Of a DNA stretch of 64,000 bases, positions 41,646 to 50,410 are shown piece after piece. Origin of the DNA: Rubrobacter calidifluminis (lineage in GTDB: Bacteria; Actinomycetota; Rubrobacteria; Rubrobacterales; Rubrobacteraceae); contig NZ_JAQKGV010000004.1 of the NCBI RefSeq assembly GCF_028617075.1, positions 1 through 64,000 on the forward strand. The letters run 5' to 3'. The position numbers and the translations under genes were made by a program. Position 1 is the first letter of the stretch, and the number at the start of each line of letters is the position of its first letter. The notes beneath the pieces were generated by a model. It made no database searches. It had not been told where the DNA came from and saw only the letters and a program-made list of their open reading frames with translations.

Positions 41646-43277
41646 ATGGATGACAGGCCCTGGCTCAGGCTGTACCGGGGGCACCTTCCAGAGCGGTTCG
41701 AGGTGCCGGACGTCTCGCTCTGGCAGCTCTTCGAGGATGCCGTGGACGAGCATGGCGGGAGGGTTGCGCTCGTGCTCGGGGAGCGCAGGATCACTTTCCG
41801 CGAGCTCCGTGGGATGGCCGAGAGGCTCGCCGAGGCGCTGTACGGGCTGGGGGTGAGAAAGGGGGATCGCGTCGGGCTGATGCTTCCAAACGTGCCGCAG
41901 TACGTCGCCGGGTTCTTTGCGGCGATGCGGCTCGGGGCGGTGGTCACCCAGCTCAACCCGATGTACGTGGAGCGGGAGCTCGAGCACATACTGAAGGACT
42001 CCGGGGCCAGGGTCGCCATCGTCTACGACGGGGCTTACGAGAGGGTGCGGGCGGTGCGCGGGAAGGTGCCGCTCGAGACCGTGATCGTCGCGTCGCTGCA
42101 GGGTGGGCGTCCCGGTCTTGAGCGGGGGGATGTGTATCTGGACGAGCTGCTGGAGGAGAATGCGGGAGCGGCGCCGGAGGTGGAGATGGACCCGGTGGAG
42201 GACCTCGCCGCGTTGCAGTACACCGGCGGGACCACGGGGCGTTCGAAGGGGGCGATGCTCACCCACCGCAACCTCGTCGCCAACGTCTTGCAGAACCTGA
42301 CCATAGCGACCGTCGAACCCGGGGAGTACGTCGGGGAGAAGGCCGTCGCCGCGCTGCCCTACTTCCACGTCTACGGGCTCACGTGCGTCATGCTCTTCGG
42401 TATCAAGGCCGGGACCGAGCAGCTGCTCGTGCCCCGCTTCGAGGCGCAGGCGGTGGTGGAGCTCGTGCGGCGCGAGCGGCCGGCGCTCTTCCCCGGCGTG
42501 CCGACGATGTTCTCCGCGCTCATCGCGAGCGGTGAGGATCTGCGGGGGAGCGGCTTCGGAGGGATACGCTTCTACAACTCCGGCGGGGCGCCGCTCCCGG
42601 TCGGCCTCAAGCACGCCTTCCAGGAGAGGGTCGGGGTGCCGCTGCTCGAAGGGTACGGGCTCTCCGAGGCCTCCCCGACGACCCACGTCAACCCGCGTTT
42701 TCTCGGTGAGGGGAGGGACGGGTCCATCGGCATCCCGCTACCCGCGACCGACGCCAGGATAGTGGACCTCGAGAGCGGGGAGAGGGAGCTTGCTCCCGGC
42801 GAGGAGGGAGAGCTCGTCGTCAGGGGGCCCCAGGTGATGAAGGGCTACTGGAACATGCCCGAGGAGACCGGGCGGGTGCTGCGCGACGGCTGGCTGTATA
42901 CCGGGGACGTCGCCCGGATGGACGAGGACGGCTACTTCTACATCGTCGACCGCAAGAAAGACCTCATCGTCGCCTCGGGCTACAACGTCTACCCGCGGGA
43001 GGTCGAGGAGGTGCTCTACGAGTGCCCCGGGGTCTCCGAGGCGGTCGTGGTCGGCGTGCCGGACCCCTACCGCGGGGAGACGGTCAAGGCCTTCGTCGTG
43101 AGGGAGGGGGGAAGTGACCTGAGCGAGGAAGAGGTGATCGAATTCTGCCGCGCCCGGCTCGCCGCGTACAAGGTGCCGAAGGGCGTCGAGTTCCGGGAGG
43201 AGCTGCCCAAGAGCACGGTCGGGAAGATCCTGCGGCGGGTTCTGGCCGGAGAGGAACGTGAGGCCGCCTCCCGCTAG
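41646..43277 (+). CDS. Long-chain fatty acid-CoA ligase (AMP-binding)
   Basis: A 543-residue ANL-superfamily enzyme that activates a carboxylic acid to acyl-AMP and then acyl-CoA. The AMP-binding P-loop is LQYTGGTTGRSKGAM, the adenine-site block is YNSGGAPLP and LLEGYGLSEASP, the hinge Asp is in WLYTGDVARMDEDGYFYI, and the catalytic Lys is in LPKSTVGKILRR. The sequence resembles FadD-type medium/long-chain ligases. ATG follows GAGAGGAGG. Next to a TetR regulator and a quinone oxidoreductase, which fits fatty acid use. Confidence 0.93.
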   Translation: MDDRPWLRLYRGHLPERFEVPDVSLWQLFEDAVDEHGGRVALVLGERRITFRELRGMAERLAEALYGLGVRKGDRVGLMLPNVPQYVAGFFAAMRLGAVVTQLNPMYVERELEHILKDSGARVAIVYDGAYERVRAVRGKVPLETVIVASLQGGRPGLERGDVYLDELLEENAGAAPEVEMDPVEDLAALQYTGGTTGRSKGAMLTHRNLVANVLQNLTIATVEPGEYVGEKAVAALPYFHVYGLTCVMLFGIKAGTEQLLVPRFEAQAVVELVRRERPALFPGVPTMFSALIASGEDLRGSGFGGIRFYNSGGAPLPVGLKHAFQERVGVPLLEGYGLSEASPTTHVNPRFLGEGRDGSIGIPLPATDARIVDLESGERELAPGEEGELVVRGPQVMKGYWNMPEETGRVLRDGWLYTGDVARMDEDGYFYIVDRKKDLIVASGYNVYPREVEEVLYECPGVSEAVVVGVPDPYRGETVKAFVVREGGSDLSEEEVIEFCRARLAAYKVPKGVEFREELPKSTVGKILRRVLAGEEREAASR

Positions 43278-43290
43278 GGGAAGGGGGACA

Positions 43291-43782
43291 TTGTCTGGGT
43301 CCAGCAAGCTGCGGCAGGCGGAGATAGAGCACATCCGCCGCATCGTGCGCGGCGAGACCCGGGGAAGGTGCGGCGGAGGCGCCCCCGCAGAAGCCCCTCG
43401 CGGACCCCGCACCGCTCGGGCTCGCCGCATTCTCCCTCATCGGCTTTCTCGTCGCGATCACCAACGCCGGGTGGTTCAATCAGCTGTTGGCCTTCGTGCA
43501 GCTCGCGCTGATCTTCAGTGGGATCATCCAGGTTCTGGTGGCCATGTGGGAGTTCCGCAACAACAACACCTTCGGGGTGGTGGGCTTCGGCTCTAAGGGT
43601 GCTTCTGGTTCGCCTTCGGGCTGCTCTTCCTGCTCGCCCCGCAACCAGGGATCACGCGGGCCAGCGAGGGCGCGTTGCTCGGGTTTACCCTTCTGGGGTG
43701 GACGATCTTCACCGTTTACGTGTGGGTAGTGGAGAGGGCTTCTCTTTCGGTTCCGTGTGAGGAGGCGGCGAAAGAGAGTTAG
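43291..43782 (+). pseudogene. Broken GPR1/FUN34/YaaH acetate transporter gene
   Basis: Three frames together spell a SatP-like protein. TTG 43291 (GGGGAAGGGGG upstream) opens a hydrophilic N terminus (SGSSKLRQAEIEHIRRI). A +1 shift near 43364-43370 gives ADPAPLGLAAFSLIGF, TNAGWFNQL and MWEFRNNNTFGVVGFGS, the family core. After GFGS at about 43597 a second shift, one base missing, leads to FWFAFGLLFLLAPQPG and LGWTIFTVYVW, with TAG at 43780-43782. Family members carry further membrane segments beyond this point, so the 3' end is missing too. Two sequencing errors could mimic the shifts but not the short 3' end. Confidence 0.85.
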
Positions 43783-43817
43783 TATTTGCCGGAAACAAGA
43801 TTGACCGGAGGTTTTCT

Positions 43818-44810
43818 TTGCGCAGGTGGCAGGTGAGAGAGCTGGGCGAACCGACGGAGGCGATGGAGCTCGTCGAGGAGGCTCCGCCCGAACCCGGTGC
43901 GGGGGAAGTCGTGATCGAGGTACGGGCCGCCGCACTCAACTTCTTCGACTTCCTGCTGTGCCGCGGGGAGTACCAGGAGAAGCCGCCTCTGCCCTTCACG
44001 CCCGGCGGAGAGGTCGCCGGGGTCGTCGTGGAGGCGGGCGAGGGGGCCGGCTTCGAGCCCGGAGAGCGGGTGGTGGCGCTGCCGGGCGTGCCGCGCGGCG
44101 GGTTCGCCGAGCGGGTCGTGGTGTCGGCTGAGAAGGTCTTTCCGGTCCCCGGGGAGGTTCTCTTCGAGAAGGCCGCGGCCATCCCCATAACCTACGGGAC
44201 GGCGCACTTCGCCCTGCACCGTCGGGCGGGCGTCCGGGAGGGGGAGACGGTGCTGGTGCACGCCGGGGCCGGCGGGGTCGGGTCTGCGGCGATACAGCTC
44301 GCGAAGGCCGCCGGCGCCCGGGTCGTGGCCACAGCGGGCGGGGAGGAGAAGACCGGCCTCTGCCGCCGGCTGGGGGCGGAGGTGGCGATCGACTACCGCG
44401 AGGAGGATTTCGTCGCGGCGGTGAAGGAGGCCACCGGAGGCCGCGGGGCGGACGTCGTGATCGACCCGGTGGGCGGGGAGGTGTTCGACCGCTCGCGCCG
44501 GTGCGTGGCCTTCGAGGGGAGGATCGTGGTCGTCGGGTTCGCTTCCGGCGGGATACCCGAGATCCCGGCGAACCACCTGCTGCTGAAGAACTACTCGGTC
44601 CTCGGGCTGTACTGGGGGCTCTACGGCCGGGTCATGCCGGGGCTGGTGGCCGAGGTCGGCGCGGAGATCTTCCGCCTGCTTGAGAAGGGTGACGTAGACC
44701 CCCTTCTGTACCGGAACGAGACCGTGCCGTTCGAGGAGATCCCCCGGGCGCTCGAAGATCTCGCCGGCCGGCGCACCTGGGGGAAGCTCGTCGCCGGGCT
44801 CTCCGGTTGA
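43818..44810 (+). CDS. Zinc-free NADPH:quinone oxidoreductase (MDR family)
   Basis: A 330-residue medium-chain oxidoreductase without the zinc cysteines of alcohol dehydrogenases. The NADPH motif is VLVHAGAGGVGSAAIQLAKAAG, and the quinone-reductase blocks LNFFDFLLCRGEYQ, PFTPGGEVAGVVVEAG and GGRGADVVIDPVGGEVF are present. It reduces quinones or enoyl compounds with NADPH. TTG start after GGAGG. The 36-bp gap from the pseudogene suggests an original operon with the acyl-CoA ligase. Confidence 0.88.
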   Translation: MRRWQVRELGEPTEAMELVEEAPPEPGAGEVVIEVRAAALNFFDFLLCRGEYQEKPPLPFTPGGEVAGVVVEAGEGAGFEPGERVVALPGVPRGGFAERVVVSAEKVFPVPGEVLFEKAAAIPITYGTAHFALHRRAGVREGETVLVHAGAGGVGSAAIQLAKAAGARVVATAGGEEKTGLCRRLGAEVAIDYREEDFVAAVKEATGGRGADVVIDPVGGEVFDRSRRCVAFEGRIVVVGFASGGIPEIPANHLLLKNYSVLGLYWGLYGRVMPGLVAEVGAEIFRLLEKGDVDPLLYRNETVPFEEIPRALEDLAGRRTWGKLVAGLSG

Positions 44811-44894
44811 GCGGTATGCGCTTTGGGGGTATAGAAGGTCTTATGGTGGCAGGTCGCGGAATAATCTGCTGGACGATGCGGGGGATGGGCCCTC

Positions 44895-45902
44895 ATGTCC
44901 ACTGAGGGCCCGCTCATCGGGTGCGCCGAGGCACACCCGAACATCGCGCTCGTCAAGTACTGGGGCAAGCGCGACGAGAAGCTCAACCTGCCGGCGGTGG
45001 GTTCGATCTCCGTGACCCTCGACGCGCTCACGACGCGCACGCGGGTCACCTTCGACCCCGCTCTGAGGAGGGACGAGCTGAGGCTCGGGGACGGCGAGGC
45101 CGGCGCCGCGCGCGTGAGCGTTTGTCTCGATCTTCTGCGGGAGAAGGCCGGGGTGGGCTGGTACGCCCGGGTCGAGTCGGAGAACGACTTCCCCACCGGG
45201 GCCGGGCTCGCCTCCTCCGCCTCCGGGTTCGCCGCGCTCGTCCGGGCCGCCGACGCGGCGCTCGGGCTGGGTCTCGACGAGCGCGAGCTCTCGGGGATAG
45301 CCCGACGGGGTTCGGGGTCAGCCGCTCGTTCGATCTTCGGGGGTTATGTGGAGTGGCCCCGGGGGGAGCGACCCGACGGGAGCGACTCGGTCGCCCATCA
45401 GCTCCTTCCTCCCGGCGGGTGGCCGCTTGCGGTGCTCGTCGCGATCACCACCCGCCGGAGCAAGCCGAAAGGTTCCTCGGAGGGCATGAAGCACACCGCG
45501 CGCACCTCACCCTACTGGGAGGCCTGGGTGGAGGGGCAGGAGGAAGACCTCGCCGCGGCGCGCGGGGCGATATTGCGGCGGGACTTCCAGGCCCTCGCGG
45601 AGGTCTCCGAACGCTCCTGCCTGAAGATGCACGCGCTCATGATGGCATCCTCCCCCGGGTTGCTATACTGGAACGGTGCCACCGTCGAAGCCATCCACGC
45701 CATACGCGGCCTGCGTCATGAAGGGATCCCCGTCTTCTTCACCGTCGATGCCGGGCCGCAGGTCAAAGCCATCTGTCTCCCCAGCTTCGCGGATGAGGTC
45801 GAGCGGGCCCTGCGCGGCGTCGGGGGTGTGCTCGAGGTGATCCGGAGCGGGATCGGGGATGGCGCCAGGGTCACGCATGCCATGCCGGTGGTGGGAGATT
45901 GA
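44895..45902 (+). CDS. mvaD: Diphosphomevalonate decarboxylase
   Basis: A 335-residue GHMP-fold enzyme that converts mevalonate 5-diphosphate to isopentenyl diphosphate with ATP. The N-terminal substrate motif is AEAHPNIALVKYWGKRDEKL, followed by PAVGSISVTLD. The phosphate loop is TGAGLASSASGFAALV, with RRGSGSAARSIFGGYVEW next, and the catalytic Asp is in FFTVDAGPQVKAI, matching the DAGPN block of known enzymes. First gene of the mevalonate operon, start ATG 44895 with a weak ribosome-binding site; TTGA overlap with the next gene. Cytoplasmic. No isomerase or HMG-CoA synthase gene is in the window. Confidence 0.95.
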   Translation: MSTEGPLIGCAEAHPNIALVKYWGKRDEKLNLPAVGSISVTLDALTTRTRVTFDPALRRDELRLGDGEAGAARVSVCLDLLREKAGVGWYARVESENDFPTGAGLASSASGFAALVRAADAALGLGLDERELSGIARRGSGSAARSIFGGYVEWPRGERPDGSDSVAHQLLPPGGWPLAVLVAITTRRSKPKGSSEGMKHTARTSPYWEAWVEGQEEDLAAARGAILRRDFQALAEVSERSCLKMHALMMASSPGLLYWNGATVEAIHAIRGLRHEGIPVFFTVDAGPQVKAICLPSFADEVERALRGVGGVLEVIRSGIGDGARVTHAMPVVGD

Positions 45903-46966
45903 GGGTACGCGCCGAGGCGCCCGGCAAACTCTTTCTGCTCGGAGAGTACGCGGTGCTCGAGGGGGCTCCGGCGCTGATGCTCGCGGTCGACGCCCGGGCT
46001 TCGGCGGTCGTCGAGCCCGCCGCGACACCGGGCTGGGAGCTGGTCGCGCCGGATGTCCTGCAGAAGAGCGTGGCTTTTCGCTTCGATGAGGCGGGGCTGC
46101 CGGTCTGGCCCGAGGAAGACCTGGCCCGGCGCCTCTCGCTCGTGGATCAGGTACTCAAGGGTCTGGCGGCCCGGGGTTTGCTCCCCGGGAGCGAGGAGCT
46201 AAGGGTCACCCTCGACACCTCGGACTTCTTCGCGGTGCGCGACGGCAAGAGGCGCAAGCTGGGGCTGGGCTCCAGCGCGGCCCTGACGGTGGCGCTCTCC
46301 TCTGCCCTGACGGCGGCCGCCGGGAGGGAAGACCGGGTTGGAAACCGGCGGGGATGGCTGGAGGAGCTGCTGCACATCCACCGTGCGCTGCAGGACGGTC
46401 GTGGGAGCGGGGCGGATCTCGCGGCCGCCATCTACGGTGGGTGTCTGCGCTACCGCCTGGACGAGGACGGGCCTGGCGTGGAGGACTGCGGCTGGCCGGA
46501 GGGCCTGTACAGGCTCTTCGTTTGGACCGGGACGCCTTCATCCACGGGGGAGTATCTGGCCCGTCTCGACGCCTGGCGGCAGCGGAACCCCGGTGAGTAC
46601 GACAGGAGGCTCGGCGAGCTGCGGGCGCTCGCCGAGGAGGGGATCGATGCCGTCGGCAGGGGTGGGGTGGAAGAGACGCTGGGGGCTTTCGCGGCATACG
46701 CGCGCGCCCTGCACGAGCTTGGCGCGGCCACTAAAATCCCTATCTATTCCACCGAGCACCGCAGGATCTCGGGGCTTGTCGAGGGTGCCGGCGGGGTTTA
46801 CAAGCCCTGTGGAGCCGGAGGGGGGGATTTCGGCGTGGCTCTGTTCGACGAGGTCGGACGTCTGGAGGTTGCGCGGGTGAAGCTAGAGCGGGCCGGCTTC
46901 CTCTGCCCCCCGCTCGCGCCGGATGGTGATGGGCTCAGGCTCGAGATGATCGGGGAGGAAAGATGA
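45899..46966 (+). CDS. Phosphomevalonate kinase
   Basis: A 355-residue GHMP kinase of the bacterial/ERG8 type that phosphorylates mevalonate 5-phosphate to the diphosphate. Motif 1 is EAPGKLFLLGEYAVLEGAP, the phosphate loop is RRKLGLGSSAALTVALSS, the conserved acidic block is GRGSGADLAAAIYGG, and motif 3 is KPCGAGGGDFGVAL. The order of motifs and the DLAAAIYGG block separate it from the decarboxylase and mevalonate kinase. TTG start overlaps mvaD stop, and its stop overlaps the fusion gene start (ATGA), so all three are translationally coupled. Confidence 0.93.
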   Translation: MRVRAEAPGKLFLLGEYAVLEGAPALMLAVDARASAVVEPAATPGWELVAPDVLQKSVAFRFDEAGLPVWPEEDLARRLSLVDQVLKGLAARGLLPGSEELRVTLDTSDFFAVRDGKRRKLGLGSSAALTVALSSALTAAAGREDRVGNRRGWLEELLHIHRALQDGRGSGADLAAAIYGGCLRYRLDEDGPGVEDCGWPEGLYRLFVWTGTPSSTGEYLARLDAWRQRNPGEYDRRLGELRALAEEGIDAVGRGGVEETLGAFAAYARALHELGAATKIPIYSTEHRRISGLVEGAGGVYKPCGAGGGDFGVALFDEVGRLEVARVKLERAGFLCPPLAPDGDGLRLEMIGEER

Positions 46967-49218
46967 GCGAGCGAGCACGTTTTCCCGAGTTCTACAAGCT
47001 CTCCATATCCGACCGGCTGCGGCTCCTGCGGGAGCGCGGTTGGATCGGGGAGGAGGACTACGAGGCTCTTTTGAGCGGGGAGCACACCCTCAAACCGCAC
47101 AAGGCGGACAAGATGATCGAGAACGTCATCGGGGTGATGGGGCTCCCGGTGGGGCTGGGACTGAACTTCCTGATCAACGGCCGCGAGTACGTGGTGCCGC
47201 TGGTCGTCGAAGAGCCCTCGATCGTCGCCGCGCTCTCCTCGGCGGCGAAGATGGCGCGCACCTCCGGTGGTTTCACCGCGGAGTCCACCGAGCCTATTCT
47301 GATCGGTCAGGTGCAGGTGGTGGACATCCCGAACGTCGCCCGGGCGAAGTCCCAGCTGCTCTCGCGCAAGCGTGAGGTTATGGACCTCGCCGACAGCCTG
47401 CACCCGCAGATGGTGGCACGGGGCGGCGGGTGCCGTGACATGGAGGTGCACCAGCACCGGCTGCCGGACGGTCGGGACATGCTGGTCGTGCACCTGCTGG
47501 TGGACACCCGCGACGCAATGGGGGCGAACCTGGTCAACACGATGTGCGAGGGGGTGGCCGGGCTCGTCGAGTCGATAACAGGCGGTAGGGTCTTCCTGCG
47601 CATCCTCTCGAACCTCACCGACCGCTCGATGGTCCGGGCGCGCTGCGAGATACCGGCCGAGCAGCTCACCGGCAGGGGCTTCCGCGGCGAGGACGTGCGC
47701 GACGCGATCATCCTGGCCAACGACTTCGCGAGCGTGGACCCCTACCGGGCGGCGACCCACAACAAGGGCATAATGAACGGGATAGACGCGGTGGCGATCG
47801 CCACCGGCAACGACTGGCGGGCGATAGAGGCCGCGGCCCACGCCTACGCGGCGCGCAGTGGGCGCTACAGCTCGCTCACCCGCTGGTACAAGGGAGAGGG
47901 CGGTGAGCTCGTCGGGGAGATCGAGATCCCGCTGAAGGTGGGCACGGTCGGAGGGCCGCTGCAGTCCAACCCGACCGTCGGGATAAACCACCGGCTGCTC
48001 GGGATCGGCGGCGCGCGGGAGCTGGCCGAGGTGATGGGCGCGGTGGGGCTGGCGCAGAACTTCTCGGCGCTCCGGGCGCTCGGGACCGAGGGCATCCAGC
48101 GGGGTCACATGACGCTGCACGCCAGGAGCGTGGCGATGGCCGCCGGGGCGACGCCCGAGATCTTCGACGAGGTCGTAGAGCGTCTGATCGACTCCGGCGA
48201 GATCAAGGTGTGGAAGGCGGAGGAGATAATCTCGAGCCTGGGCGGCACCCCAGGCGGCGCGAAATCCGAGGAGGAACCCGACCCGCGCCTCTCGGGACAC
48301 GGGAAGGTGATCCTGCTCGGCGAGCAGGCGGTGGTCTACGGCAGCCACGCGATCGCGGCCCCGATCCCGCTCGCCGTCCGGGCCCGCGTGCGCGAGACCT
48401 CCTCCGACGGTGTGGACCTGCTGATCCCGCGCTGGGGCGTCGAGTACCACATGCGTCCGGGCCGGCGGCCGCACGACCGCCAGGAGGACACCTTCGAGCA
48501 CACGCTGGAGGTGGTGCTGGGGCACCTCGGGCTCACCGGACGACCGATGCGCATCGAGGTCTTCCCGACGATCCCGCGGGCGATGGGCCTCGGCGGGTCG
48601 GCGGCGATGGCGGTCGCGATCATCCGGGCACTCGACCACCGGTTCTCGCTCGGCCTCTCAGACGAACGGATAAACGAGCTGGCCTTCGAGTGCGAGAAGG
48701 TGGCCCACGGCACACCCTCCGGAATAGACAACACGCTCGCCACCTACGGAGAGTTCCTCCTCTACCGGCGCGGACGCGAGGGCGAGCCGCCGCTGATGCA
48801 GAAGGTCGAGGTGCCGAGGCCCCTGCCGCTGGTCATAGGCCTCACCGGCAAGGAGAGCCTCACCGCCAGGACCGTCGGTAGGGTGCGCGAGGCCTGGCAG
48901 AGAAACCGTACCCTCTACGAGAGCATCTTCGCCGAGATAGACCGCCTGGCGCTCGACGGCCTGGAGGCCCTCCGAACCTACGACCTGGAGCGCCTCGGTG
49001 AGCTGATGAACGTCTGCCACGGCTATCTCAACGCCCTGCAGGTCTCGAGCTGGGAGATGGAGGAGCTCGTCCAGATCGCCCGCTCCAACGGGGCACTCGG
49101 CGCCAAACTCACCGGCGGAGGTGGCTCGGTCATAGCCCTCTGTCCCGAGGACTCCGACCGGGTGGTGGGTGCCTTCCGGGACGCCGGATACCAGAGCCTC
49201 GAGGTCTCGGTGGGCTAG
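46963..49218 (+). CDS. HMG-CoA reductase - mevalonate kinase fusion protein
   Basis: A 751-residue two-enzyme polypeptide. Residues 1-425 are a class II HMG-CoA reductase: ENVIGVMGLPVGLGLNF, the catalytic Glu in VEEPSIVAA (near 84), DAMGANLVNTMCEG (184-197), Lys268 in HNKGIMNGID, Asp284 in TGNDWRAIE and the C-terminal His in GHMTLHARS (382-389). A Gly/Glu linker (426-442) leads to a mevalonate kinase (445-751): GHGKVILLGEQAVVYG, PRAMGLGGSAAMA, GTPSGIDNT with the catalytic Asp589, and KLTGGGGSVIA. It would reduce HMG-CoA to mevalonate and phosphorylate it at once. Both halves keep all catalytic residues. Last gene of the mvaD operon; terminator follows. Confidence 0.95.
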   Translation: MSERARFPEFYKLSISDRLRLLRERGWIGEEDYEALLSGEHTLKPHKADKMIENVIGVMGLPVGLGLNFLINGREYVVPLVVEEPSIVAALSSAAKMARTSGGFTAESTEPILIGQVQVVDIPNVARAKSQLLSRKREVMDLADSLHPQMVARGGGCRDMEVHQHRLPDGRDMLVVHLLVDTRDAMGANLVNTMCEGVAGLVESITGGRVFLRILSNLTDRSMVRARCEIPAEQLTGRGFRGEDVRDAIILANDFASVDPYRAATHNKGIMNGIDAVAIATGNDWRAIEAAAHAYAARSGRYSSLTRWYKGEGGELVGEIEIPLKVGTVGGPLQSNPTVGINHRLLGIGGARELAEVMGAVGLAQNFSALRALGTEGIQRGHMTLHARSVAMAAGATPEIFDEVVERLIDSGEIKVWKAEEIISSLGGTPGGAKSEEEPDPRLSGHGKVILLGEQAVVYGSHAIAAPIPLAVRARVRETSSDGVDLLIPRWGVEYHMRPGRRPHDRQEDTFEHTLEVVLGHLGLTGRPMRIEVFPTIPRAMGLGGSAAMAVAIIRALDHRFSLGLSDERINELAFECEKVAHGTPSGIDNTLATYGEFLLYRRGREGEPPLMQKVEVPRPLPLVIGLTGKESLTARTVGRVREAWQRNRTLYESIFAEIDRLALDGLEALRTYDLERLGELMNVCHGYLNALQVSSWEMEELVQIARSNGALGAKLTGGGGSVIALCPEDSDRVVGAFRDAGYQSLEVSVG

Positions 49219-49247
49219 CGAACTTCATACCCGTACCGGATTTCTCG

Positions 49248-49275
49248 AGCCCCGGCGCCCCGCCGGGGCTTTCTT
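49248..49275 (+). terminator. Intrinsic terminator of the mevalonate operon
   Basis: A perfect 10-bp GC-rich stem (AGCCCCGGCG / CGCCGGGGCT) with a CCC loop, followed by TTCTT, 30 bp after the fusion gene stop. It separates the mevalonate operon from the iron-uptake operon. Confidence 0.85.
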
Positions 49276-49359
49276 CGTACCTGCAGGACCGAGATCACAT
49301 CCCCCCGCCATCAGCTTGTCTCCAAATTATGTTTCCTGTATCTTGTCTCCCCGTGAAGG

Positions 49360-49380
49360 TATTGGGAATCATTTGCAATA
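49360..49380 (+). promoter_or_regulatory. 21-bp palindromic operator, probable iron-responsive site
   Basis: A 21-bp dyad of the form TATTG-nn-AAT-C-ATT-nn-CAATA centred at 49370, 22 bp before the start of the first siderophore permease gene. Size, AT-rich centre and position fit a Fur- or DtxR/IdeR-type metalloregulator box. With the preceding AT-rich stretch (49310-49350) it marks the promoter of the iron-uptake operon. The regulator gene is not in the window. Confidence 0.65.
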
Positions 49381-49402
49381 AAAGGTCGATGAGGGATCCG
49401 GG

Positions 49403-50410
49403 GTGCGTGTTCTGAGGTCGTGGGCGGCGCTGTTCGGCGGGCTGGTGGTACTGGGCGCGATTCTTCTCGTGTGCCTGCTGGCGAGCGTACGCTTCGGAGC
49501 GGCGGGGATCAGGACGGGCGAGGTAGTCTCCGCCTTAGTCGGCCGGGATGCTGGCTCGCGGGCGGAGATCATCGTGCGCACGCTGCGGGTGCCGCGGGCG
49601 CTCGCCGGAGCGCTCGTGGGGTCTTCGCTGGCGGTGGCCGGCGCGATAATGCAGGGCATCACGCGCAACCCGCTGGCCGATCCGGGCATCCTCGGCATCG
49701 AGGCCGGGGCGGGGCTGGCGGTGGTCGGCGGAGTGTTCGTGTTTGGGATCTCTTCCCTTTACGGGTATGCGCTCCTTGCGTTCGCGGGGGGTGGGCTCGC
49801 TGCGGCCGTCGTCTATGGGCTGGGATCTCTGGGAAGGGGTGGGATGACGCCGGTGAGGCTCACGCTCGCCGGTGCGTCGATCGCCGCGCTCTTCGGCTCG
49901 CTCACCACGGCCATACTCGTCGTGGATCGCAGGACGCTTGACGAGATCCGGTTCTGGCTTGCCGGCTCGATCGCGGGAAGGGATACCGGGTTGCTGCTCT
50001 GGGCGCTGCCTTATGTCTGTACGGGCCTGGTGGTCGCGTTTGGCCTCTCGCGTCAGATCACGGCGCTCTCGCTCGGGGAGGAGGTGGCGGCCGGGCTCGG
50101 GCAGCGTACGGGACGGGTGAGGCTGCTCGCTGCGCTGGCTGCGGTGTTGCTCGCCGGGAGCGCGGTCTCTGTCGCCGGGCCGGTAGGCTTCATCGGGCTC
50201 GTCGTGCCCCACGTGGTGCGCGCTTTCGTCGGGGTGGACTACCGCTGGGTGCTGCCTTATTCGGCGCTCGCGGGGGCTGCGCTGCTCATCTTGGCGGACA
50301 TCGCGGCGCGGCTGGTGTTGCGTCCATTGGAGCTCCCCGTCGGGGTGATGACTGCGCTGGTGGGGGCCCCGTTCTTCGTGTATCTGGCGCGTCGGAGGGT
50401 CAAAGGGTGA
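49403..50410 (+). CDS. Siderophore ABC transporter permease 1 (FecCD)
   Basis: A 335-residue FecCD/BtuC-type permease with about ten membrane segments. Family blocks are [40 protein letters not shown], and [17 protein letters not shown] before the C-terminal [21 protein letters not shown]. It forms half of the channel for Fe(III)-siderophore import with the next gene's product. GTG start; the stop overlaps the next start. First gene of an operon behind the operator at 49360-49380. Confidence 0.93.
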   Translation: MRVLRSWAALFGGLVVLGAILLVCLLASVRFGAAGIRTGEVVSALVGRDAGSRAEIIVRTLRVPRALAGALVGSSLAVAGAIMQGITRNPLADPGILGIEAGAGLAVVGGVFVFGISSLYGYALLAFAGGGLAAAVVYGLGSLGRGGMTPVRLTLAGASIAALFGSLTTAILVVDRRTLDEIRFWLAGSIAGRDTGLLLWALPYVCTGLVVAFGLSRQITALSLGEEVAAGLGQRTGRVRLLAALAAVLLAGSAVSVAGPVGFIGLVVPHVVRAFVGVDYRWVLPYSALAGAALLILADIAARLVLRPLELPVGVMTALVGAPFFVYLARRRVKG

